A stretch of DNA of 28,383 bases, taken from contig FR893513.1 of the NCBI GenBank assembly GCA_000434035.1, positions 65,837 through 94,219 on the forward strand, in the 5' to 3' direction. The notes below the pieces were generated by a model, which saw nothing but the letters and a program-made list of their open reading frames with translations, ran no database searches and was not told where the DNA came from. This DNA is from Clostridium sp. CAG:452 (lineage in GTDB: Bacteria > Bacillota > Clostridia > TANB77 > CAG-508). Positions within the stretch are counted from its first letter, which is position 1, and the number at the start of each line of letters is the position of its first letter. This document shows, piece after piece, positions 22,391-28,383 of the stretch. Position numbers and translations under genes: made by a program.

Positions 22391-23419
22391 GTGGGAAAAC
22401 ACGATAGAACAAATGAAAAAGTAAAAGAAGAAGTGGATGTAAAACAAAGAAAAACAAATAAAAAGAAAAAACATACAGGATTAAAAATATTTATAATAAT
22501 ATTAATCGTTTTAGGAATATGCGGAGGAATATTTGCAAAAAAAGTTTATGATTTAGATGGTAATTGGTTAGCAGCTTTATTTGGACATAATAAGGAAACA
22601 TTAAAAAATCTTGACAAATTAGAAGTATTAGTAATGGGCGAAAGTACAGGATCTTCTGATACAATGATTGCGTGTTCATATGACCCTAAAACACAAAAAG
22701 CATCAATGCTGTCAATACCAAGAGATACATTTATAGGTGATAACACAAAAAAAGCAAGACCAGGAAACAAATTAAATTCTTTCTATTCAAATGGTTCAAC
22801 ACCAGAAAAAACAATAGAAGCAATAAACAAGGTTACAGGACTTAACTTAAAGTATTACATATTAATAGACACAAAGGCTTTAAAAGAATTGGTAAATATA
22901 GTTGGAGATGTAGAGTTCAATGTTCCTATAGATATGGACTATGATGATGAGACACAAGACTTACATATTCATTTAAAAGAGGGGTTACAAAAATTAAATG
23001 GAGACAAAGTTGAACAAGTGGTAAGATTTAGACACAATAATGATGGTTCTACATATTCATACAAGTATGGAATAGAAGACTATGGAAGAATGAAAACACA
23101 AAGAGAGTTAATAAAAACAGTATTAAAACAAACAATACAATTTAAAAACATAAAAGAAATAGGAAAGATTATGGATCTAGCAAAAGACTATGTTCAAACC
23201 AACATGGAATTTTCAAACTTAAAAGATTATATTCCTTATATAGTAAATCTTGATGTAGATAGTATACAAGCAGAACAGCTACCAGGAGAGTCAAAAATGC
23301 TAAATGGAATATGGTTTTTCTTAAATGATAAAGAAGAAACAAAAGAAGTTGTAGACAGATTATTTAGAAATGTGGAAAGCAATCAAGAACAAAACACTAT
23401 CACAAATACAGCAAATTAA
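22391..23419 (+). CDS. LytR-CpsA-Psr (LCP) family cell-wall glycopolymer ligase
   Basis: The 342-residue protein has a basic cytoplasmic N-terminus (about 1-31), a membrane helix (about 32-50) and an extracytoplasmic LCP domain. Conserved acidic and basic residues sit in MGESTGSSDTMI (Asp90), SIPRDTFI (Arg111, Asp112), the KLNSFYSNGS loop and VVRFRHNNDG...DYGRMKTQRELI, where arginines bind the pyrophosphate of the lipid-linked substrate. LCP enzymes transfer teichoic-acid-like or capsular polymers to peptidoglycan. The GTG start follows AGGAGTGA with a longish spacer. The tail after about 310 is polar. It is convergent with the D,D-carboxypeptidase gene. Confidence 0.93.
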   Translation: MGKHDRTNEKVKEEVDVKQRKTNKKKKHTGLKIFIIILIVLGICGGIFAKKVYDLDGNWLAALFGHNKETLKNLDKLEVLVMGESTGSSDTMIACSYDPKTQKASMLSIPRDTFIGDNTKKARPGNKLNSFYSNGSTPEKTIEAINKVTGLNLKYYILIDTKALKELVNIVGDVEFNVPIDMDYDDETQDLHIHLKEGLQKLNGDKVEQVVRFRHNNDGSTYSYKYGIEDYGRMKTQRELIKTVLKQTIQFKNIKEIGKIMDLAKDYVQTNMEFSNLKDYIPYIVNLDVDSIQAEQLPGESKMLNGIWFFLNDKEETKEVVDRLFRNVESNQEQNTITNTAN

Positions 23420-23467
23420 TAAAAGAACAAAGCAATTTTTAAATTCACATTTGTTCTAATTGTATAA

Positions 23468-23496
23468 AAAAGGGGGATAAATTAATTATCTCCCTT
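23468..23496 (-). terminator. Terminator overlapping the stop codon of the D,D-carboxypeptidase gene
   Basis: On the minus strand, the stem AAAGGGAGATAA/TTATCCCCCTTT (one mismatch) with a short loop is followed by T-rich sequence. It begins within the last codons of the gene. Confidence 0.7.
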
Positions 23497-24773
23497 TATA
23501 ATATTTTACCTTTCTTTTTTTCTTTTGATTCTGCTTTGCTTTTAAATACAAGAAAGCAAAAACTAAAATAATAACAAATATCAAAATTTTAATAAATACT
23601 CTAGACGGTTTTACATCAGAATTAGCTAATAAATCAGCTTCATAAGTTATTCCCTCAACTTCATATTTAACATGACCAACAACATCTCCTTTTTTTATAG
23701 GAGCTTTAAGATTTTCATTTAAAGTAACTGTTGGAAGCAAATTAGTGTTTTTATCTTCAGTTTTAATAAGAACCGTAACATCTTTTGATAAAGCTAAATC
23801 TAATTTTTTAGTATCTTTAGTAGCATTATTTATTACTGTTGTTTGAACAATTGAACCTTCTTTTGCTACACCTCTCATAAAGTAATTAGAATAACCATAG
23901 TTAAACATAGAAATTGTATCAAGGTATCTTTGACTTAGTCCTTGTGATGTTTGTCCACTTCCTAATACAACTGTTAGTAGTTCAAACTCATCTTTGTTGC
24001 TAGAAGCAATTAAACAATTGCCAGCAGGAGTAGTAAAACCTGTTTTGATTCCAGTTGCATATTTATAATAATAATTATCAGCTCTATCATTGTTATTTAC
24101 AATTAGCAAACTGTTAGTTGTAGTAAATAATCTATCTTCACGTTCATACTTAGCTGTTGCTGGTAATTTGTAAGAAGTTGTAGAAACTAGTTTTCTAAAC
24201 TCGTCATTTTGCATAGCATATTTTGCAATTATAGCTAAATCGTGAGCTGTAGAATAATGATTTTCATTGTGTACACCATTTGGATTAATAAAATGTGAAT
24301 TTGTACATCCAAGTTCTTGTGCTTTTTTATTCATTAAGTTAGAAAACTCTTCTTGAGAACCGGCAACATGTTCGGCAAGAACAATTGCAGCATCATTTGA
24401 AGAACCTACCATAAGAACATATAGTAATTGCTCGACTGTTAATTCTTCACCAACTTGTAAATTTGCTGTAACATATCCGAGAGCTAAGAGTCATAACAGA
24501 GTCATAACTAACTGTAGCAATATCATCCAATTTACAGTTTTCCAAAACAACAATAGCTGTTAAAACTTTTGTTAAACTTGCAGGATATCTTTTTTCATCC
24601 ATATTTTTTTCGTACAAAATTTTCCCTGAAGATAAATCCATTAATATTCCGGCAGGAGAATCAATAGTAAAATTCTCGTCATCCGCAGCCAAAACACTTG
24701 GCAAAAACAATGTACTTATCAAAGAAAAAAGAATTATACAAAGTATAGATTTTTTTATTAAATTTGTTTGCAT
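23486..24773 (-). CDS. D-alanyl-D-alanine carboxypeptidase (peptidase S11), split by a +1 frameshift at CGG
   Basis: The full product is 428 residues: signal peptide (cut near LAADDEN, about 30), S11 penicillin-binding domain, a beta-sandwich and a C-terminal membrane anchor (about 393-412) with a basic tail. The active-site motifs are intact on both sides of the shift: SLTK (Ser66-Lys69) before it, SSN (124-126) and KTG (243-245) after it. It trims the terminal D-Ala of stem peptides. The zero frame runs to Ser98 (TCT), meets CGG (24479-24477) and stops ten codons later. Dropping the C restores GYVTANLQVGEELTVEQLLY, exactly the sequence expected in DacA/DacF-like proteins. GGGGGA precedes the ATG. 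No other lesion is visible, which argues against a decayed pseudogene. Confidence 0.85.
24476..24482 (-). other. Putative +1 recoding site: TCT CGG A
   Basis: On the minus strand, the P-site codon is TCT (Ser98) and the A-site codon CGG (24479-24477). Skipping the C gives GGA (Gly99). Unshifted translation would give a 108-residue fragment lacking two of the three active-site motifs. Confidence 0.6.
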
Positions 24774-24855
24774 ATCTTTATTCCCCCAATATAAATTATA
24801 TAAATATCATATATTAAAAAATAATAAAAAACAATATATTTAAGGAGGTTTTTTT

Positions 24856-25488
24856 ATGGAAATATTAAATAAAAAACAAAAAATAATAGTAGTGGTTTTA
24901 ATAATTATAATGTGTATAGTTATAGGATATTATATTATTAGTAAAACGGAAAAATATGATTATTCTGATATAGAAAAAATATCTAATATAATAGAAGAAG
25001 ACCAGGAGGTAGATGATAATATTATAGAAAATAAAATAGTAATACACATTACAGGAGAAGTAGAAGAAGAAGGCGTTATAGAATTAGAAAAAGGAGCAAG
25101 GATTTCGGATGCAATAGAAGAAGCGGGAGGAACAACTGAAGAAGCTGATTTATCAAATGTAAATTTAGCATATGGCTTAAGTGATGGACAAAAGGTGAAA
25201 ATACCAAATATAAATGAAAAAGATGAAGAGATAATAGTGGTAGAAGAAAAAGCGGGAGATAATATTATAATAGAAGGAAACAAATCAAAGGAAGAAAAAA
25301 TAAATATAAATAAAGCAGCACAAACTGAAATAGAGACACTCCCAGGAATAGGACCATCGACAGCATTAAAAATAATCACTTACAGAAATGAACATGGAAA
25401 ATTTAAAAATATAGAAGATATAAAAAATGTATCTGGAATAGGAGACTCAAAGTTTGAAAATTTAAAAGAATATATATGCGTAGAATAA
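24856..25488 (+). CDS. comEA: ComEA-like competence protein (SLBB plus helix-hairpin-helix)
   Basis: The 210-residue protein has a membrane helix (about 9-28), an acidic linker, an SLBB domain (about 60-118, with ITGEVEEEGVIEL and GARISDAIEEAGG) and a C-terminal HhH2 domain with ININKAAQTEIETLPGIG (149-166) and VSGIGDSKF (192-200). ComEA binds incoming DNA at the membrane outer face during transformation. AAGGAGG lies seven bases upstream of the ATG. The linker between SLBB and HhH is unusually acidic (EKDEEIIVVEEK). No comEC follows; sigG comes next, 60 bp away. Confidence 0.93.
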   Translation: MEILNKKQKIIVVVLIIIMCIVIGYYIISKTEKYDYSDIEKISNIIEEDQEVDDNIIENKIVIHITGEVEEEGVIELEKGARISDAIEEAGGTTEEADLSNVNLAYGLSDGQKVKIPNINEKDEEIIVVEEKAGDNIIIEGNKSKEEKININKAAQTEIETLPGIGPSTALKIITYRNEHGKFKNIEDIKNVSGIGDSKFENLKEYICVE

Positions 25489-25503
25489 AAAACAAAACTT
25501 TTG

Positions 25504-25529
25504 GAAATAATTAGATTAGAAATTATTTC
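25504..25529 (+). promoter_or_regulatory. Leader hairpin directly upstream of the sigG ribosome binding site
   Basis: The perfect 9-bp stem GAAATAATT/AATTATTTC with an 8-nt loop ends five bases before AGGAGG (25534-25539). There is no T-run, so it is not a terminator. It could tune ribosome access. Confidence 0.5.
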
Positions 25530-25548
25530 TAAAAGGAGGTTTTTTAAT

Positions 25549-26323
25549 TTGATAAATAAGGTAGAGATTGCATCAGTAAATACGGCAAAATTACCTGTAC
25601 TATCAAATGAAGAAAAACAAGAACTATTAATCAAAATAAAAAATGGAGACGAGATAGCAAGGGAAAAATTCATAAATGGAAATTTAAGATTAGTGTTAAG
25701 TGTGGTACAAAGATTTGGAGGAAGAGGAGAACAAGCAGATGATTTATTTCAAATAGGATGTGTTCGGATTAATAAAAGCAATTGATAATTTTGATGTTTC
25801 ATTGAATGTACAATTTAGCACATATGCAGTTCCCATGATAATAGGAGAAATAAGAAGATATTTAAGAGACAACAATCCAATAAGGGTAAGTAGGTCTGTT
25901 AGAGATTTAGCATACAGGGCACTTCAAGCAAAAGAAAAGATAATAAAAGAAAAACAAAATGAGCCAACAGTGGAAGAAATAGCAAAAGAATTGGGAGTAA
26001 CAAAAGAAGAAGTGGTAATGAGCCTAGATGCTATCCAAGATCCGGTTTCACTTCAAGAGCCAGTATATAATGAAGGAAGCGAAAGCATATATATAATGGA
26101 TCAGGTAAAAGATTCAAAAAATACGGATGAATTATGGGCAGAAAATATAACGGTCGCAGAAGCAATGAAGAAACTAAATAAAAGGGAAAAAACAATAATT
26201 TCAAAGAGGTTTTTTGATGGAAGAACACAAATGGAAGTAGCAGAAGAAATTGGAATATCGCAAGCACAAGTGTCTAGGTTAGAAAAAAGTGCAATAGAAA
26301 GAATAAAAAAGATGTATAAATAA
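25549..26323 (+). CDS. sigG: Sporulation sigma factor SigG, split by a +1 frameshift at CGG
   Basis: The full product is 257 residues, the usual length of SigG, the late forespore sigma factor. N-terminal NKVEIASVNTAKLPVLSNEE is the SigG signature. Region 2 has REKFINGNLRLVLSVVQRF and STYAVPMIIGEIRRYLRDNNPIRVSRS, and region 4 ends in GISQAQVSRLEKSAIERIKK. The start is TTG, nine bases from AGGAGG. After GC-Val72 (GTT) comes CGG (25765-25767); the zero frame ends six codons later. Skipping the C gives GLIKAIDNFD, the invariant continuation of region 2.1. The rest of the gene is undamaged. A TTG start, a leader hairpin (25504-25529) and the shift would each lower SigG synthesis. Confidence 0.93.
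25762..25768 (+). other. Putative +1 recoding site: GTT CGG A
   Basis: P-site codon GTT (Val72), A-site codon CGG (25765-25767). Skipping the C gives GGA (Gly73), which is conserved in SigF/SigG. Unshifted translation would yield 78 residues without a complete region 2 or any region 4. Confidence 0.65.
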
Positions 26324-26352
26324 GGAATGCTTTTAAGAGTATTCCTTATTTA
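26315..26352. terminator. Bidirectional terminator between sigG and the YlmC/YmxH gene
   Basis: The stem ATAAATAAGGAAT/ATTCCTTATTTAT with a short tip overlaps the sigG stop codon and the last codons of the convergent gene. Confidence 0.8.
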
Positions 26353-26581
26353 TTTCTACTAATATAATATCTTCACCAATGCATTTAATATCTTGCCATG
26401 GAATTACAATATCATTATTCCCTGCAAATAGATTAAGCAATTTAGAATTTCCAGGTACAATAATTGAAGTAATTACTCCACTTTCTAAATCGGCTGTTAC
26501 ATCTTGAACAAACCCAAGTCTTTTGCCATCCACAATATTAACAACTTCTTTATGTTTAAAATCTAGTCCTTTTGATCCCAT
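26333..26581 (-). CDS. ymxH: YlmC/YmxH family PRC-barrel sporulation protein
   Basis: The 82-residue single-domain protein is a PRC-barrel-like fold: SKGLDFKHKEVVNIVDGKRLGFVQDVTADLESGVITSIIVPG, then the NDIVIPWQDIKCIGEDIILVEI strand pair. Length and sequence match the YlmC/YmxH family, small proteins conserved in spore formers and often listed as sporulation-associated, with no defined biochemical role. The ATG follows AGGAGA. It is convergent with sigG and shares its terminator, which adds to the sporulation character of this end of the window. Confidence 0.88.
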   Translation of the reverse strand: MGSKGLDFKHKEVVNIVDGKRLGFVQDVTADLESGVITSIIVPGNSKLLNLFAGNNDIVIPWQDIKCIGEDIILVEINKEYS

Positions 26582-26734
26582 AAAAATCTCCTACATATAT
26601 AAATATATAATAAGTATATTCAATACATACTGGAAAATGATAAGAACAAATTACAATTTATTTAATAATTATTGCTAAAATAAATAAAATGAATTATAAT
26701 AATTTCGTAATTTAATAAAAAAGGTGGGACTAAT

Positions 26735-27433
26735 ATGGAATTTTTCGCAAATGAAGGGAAAAACGTAGAAATTGAAGTTAATGGCAAAACATATTTAAGA
26801 CATGCAATAAAAACAAGGTTTGTAAAACAAGGGGAAAATTATATAGATATATTTAAAGAATATGTAAGCCCAATATACGAAGAGGGAGATATAGTTTCTA
26901 GTAGTGAAAAAATAATTGCTCTATGCCAAAACAGAATAGTAAAAAGAGAAGATGTAAAAATAGGATTTTGGGCGAAATTCTTATCAAAGTTTGCTTCACA
27001 TCCAGATACTGGTGTTGGAGTAGGAGAAACAATAAAAATGCAATATGCAATAGATACAGTAGGGTTACTGAAAGTTTTATGGGCTAGTATAGCTAGTGCA
27101 GTTACAAAGTTATTTGGTAAAAAAGGAGTATTTTACGAAATAGTTGGACAAGAAGTAAGTGGCTTAGACGGATTTTATGATCACGTTTGGAAAGAGTATG
27201 GAGATATAGGAATAAAAATTCCAGAAAACCCTAGCAAAGTATGTGATGAAATAAAAGAGAAACTAGGTATGAGTTGTATGATAGTTGACGCTAATGATTT
27301 AGGACAAGAAGTATTAGGACATTCATCAGATATAAAGTTAAGCGATGAGGAATTAAAAGGACTAATAAGAGATAATCCATCTGGACAAGGAAAGGAATTA
27401 ACACCTATAATTTTAATAAGAGAAAAAAAGTAA
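26735..27433 (+). CDS. F420-0:gamma-glutamyl ligase-fold protein (CofE-like domain)
   Basis: The 232-residue protein shows the CofE pattern: a substrate strand region with FKEYVSPIYEEGDIVSSSEKIIALCQNRIV (about 41-70), IKMQYAIDTVG, MIVDANDLGQEVLG (about 187-200) and the ligase-type ending DNPSGQGKELTPIILIR. CofE adds glutamate to coenzyme F420. Clostridia commonly carry this domain without other F420 genes, and none is seen here, so the true substrate is uncertain. AAAGGTGGG precedes the ATG. It is a single gene directly upstream of the rRNA promoters. Confidence 0.85.
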   Translation: MEFFANEGKNVEIEVNGKTYLRHAIKTRFVKQGENYIDIFKEYVSPIYEEGDIVSSSEKIIALCQNRIVKREDVKIGFWAKFLSKFASHPDTGVGVGETIKMQYAIDTVGLLKVLWASIASAVTKLFGKKGVFYEIVGQEVSGLDGFYDHVWKEYGDIGIKIPENPSKVCDEIKEKLGMSCMIVDANDLGQEVLGHSSDIKLSDEELKGLIRDNPSGQGKELTPIILIREKK

Positions 27434-27452
27434 AATATTTTATAAATTTATG

Positions 27453-27481
27453 TTGACAAACAATAATAAAAATGGTATCAT
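27453..27481 (+). promoter_or_regulatory. rRNA promoter P1
   Basis: Consensus TTGACA (27453-27458), a 17-bp spacer and TATCAT (27476-27481), about 400 bp upstream of 16S. Confidence 0.7.
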
Positions 27482-27648
27482 AAAAAAGTACCAAGTAAAT
27501 ATGAAGACATATTTTATATAACTTATTTAAAAGTATAAAATTAGTAATATTTTGGGCATAAAAAATAAGCAGTAAAGAAGAAATAATTGCTAATTTTTTT
27601 TGTACTCAAAAATACTTTTAAAAAAATAAAAAAAGTTTTAAAAAAGTG

Positions 27649-27677
27649 TTGACATTTAAAAACTTCGGTAGTATAAT
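27649..27677 (+). promoter_or_regulatory. rRNA promoter P2
   Basis: Perfect TTGACA (27649-27654) and TATAAT (27672-27677) are 17 bp apart. A-tracts upstream could act as an UP element. Confidence 0.88.
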
Positions 27678-27683
27678 AATGAA

Positions 27684-27704
27684 CGTTCTCTAAAAAAGAG
27701 AACG
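27684..27704 (+). other. Hairpin at the 5' end of the rRNA leader
   Basis: A 7-bp stem CGTTCTC/GAGAACG with a 7-nt A-rich loop sits at the predicted P2 start point. The following leader to about 27876 has no gene. It probably contains processing stems that pair with sequence beyond the window. Confidence 0.5.
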
Positions 27705-27876
27705 GAAGTACATTGAAAAATAAACAATAAATTCCTTTAAGAAGAATACTTTGAAGTATTCGTACTCAAAAAAGAAATTGGAGAAAACCAAGCAAAAAAA
27801 CGCTAGATTTAAAATGAGTTAAGAACTCTAAAAAACGATATGTAAGTCTCATAAAAATGAGAAATATATATACCAT

Positions 27877-28383
27877 TAATTAGAGAGTTTGATCCTGGCT
27901 CAGGATAAACGCTGGCGGCGCACATAAGACATGCAAGTCGAACGGAAGTCGTTACGAAATGGAATGAAGATTTATCTGATTGAAGTTTTGTAACAATGGC
28001 TTTAGTGGCGGACTGGTGAGTAACACGTAAGCAATCTACCTATTAGAGGGGAATAACAATGAGAAATCATTGCTAATACCGCATAAGCTTGTAGTACCGC
28101 ATGGTACAGCAAGAAAAGGAGCAATCCGCTAATAGATGAGCTTGCGGCTGATTAGCTAGTTGGTGTGGTAACGGCATACCAAGGCAACGATCAGTAGCCG
28201 GGCTGAGAGGCTCTTCGGCCACATTGGGACTGAGATACGGCCCAGACTCCTACGGGAGGCAGCAGTCGGGAATTTTGCGCAATGGAGGAAACTCTGACGC
28301 AGTGACGCCGCGTATAGGAAGAAGGTTTTCGGATTGTAAACTATTTTAGTCAGGGAAGAAAAATGACAGTACCTGAAGAATAA
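27877..28383 (+). rRNA. rrs: 16S ribosomal RNA, 5' part (cut by the window edge)
   Basis: It starts just before AGAGTTTGATCCTGGCTCAG and contains the conserved blocks GCAAGTCGAACGG, GAGTAACACGTAAGCAA, ACTGAGATACGGCCC and CTACGGGAGGCAGCAGT. About 500 of roughly 1,500 bases are present, covering V1-V2 and the start of V3. The GATAAACGCTGGCGGCG start and V1-V2 layout are those of Clostridia. The 5' end is estimated by aligning to the usual distance from AGAGTTTG. Confidence 0.98.

Noticed and set aside
24471..25768. The extra C at two sites as a sequencing artefact of the motif TCGGA (for example base modification)
   Set aside because: The same pentamer is read correctly in other genes of the window (around 8274, 18723, 20619 and 25105), and the third site is ACGGG. 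It is kept as the main alternative but not preferred.

Overview
The window is a low-GC (roughly 28%) chromosomal segment of a spore-forming, Gram-positive member of Clostridia. The evidence is a Clostridia-like 16S rRNA start at the right edge, sporulation genes (sigG, a YlmC/YmxH protein, ytaF), Gram-positive wall genes (class B sortase, LCP protein, D,D-carboxypeptidase, GT51 glycosyltransferase), TTG and GTG starts behind strong Shine-Dalgarno sites, and AGA-dominated arginine codons. I cannot name the genus.

Layout. 1-3430 is accessory: the first codons of a leftward gene, a RAYT transposase flanked by inverted GC-rich palindromes, two overlapping ORFs that look like mobilisation-gene debris, and two unknown genes, one ending in two tandem 46-residue repeats. 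It ends at tRNA-Pro(TGG). 3573-6950 holds ytaF, adenine deaminase and a membrane-anchored hypothetical. 6997-12971 (leftward) is a cell-envelope stress module: GT51 glycosyltransferase, ABC ATPase, FtsX-type permease, response regulator and histidine kinase. 13172-16716 holds anchored hypotheticals and an ECF sigma/anti-sigma pair. 16740-18650 holds two tRNA-Arg genes, sortase B, a structured repeat and duplicated terminator sequence. 18702-22288 holds a GDT1-like cation transporter, a YkvI-like transporter, a DUF5711-type protein and CvpA. 22391-26581 holds an LCP protein, D,D-carboxypeptidase, ComEA, SigG and YlmC/YmxH. An F420-ligase-fold protein is followed by tandem rRNA promoters and the 5' part of 16S rRNA.

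Most notable observation. Three genes (sigG, the D,D-carboxypeptidase and the DUF5711-type gene) each need one +1 frameshift to give a full-length protein. In all three the shift falls exactly at an in-frame CGG codon, whose first C is skipped so that the next codon read is GGA or GGG (Gly). Reading by eye, I found no in-frame CGG in any other CDS of the window, although CGA, CGT and CGC are used. The two tRNA-Arg genes present read AGR and CGU/CGC/CGA, not CGG. Two of the three are clean conserved genes with otherwise intact active-site motifs. This suggests that CGG is unassigned or starved and serves as a +1 recoding signal, or that CGGN is read as a quadruplet. Sequencing error must be excluded.

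Second notable observation. The GT51 gene and the ABC operon share the same promoter architecture: two AAARTGAC boxes 11 bp apart, exactly 7 bp upstream of the -10. This is a probable binding site for the neighbouring OmpR-type regulator and ties lipid II polymerisation to the transporter.
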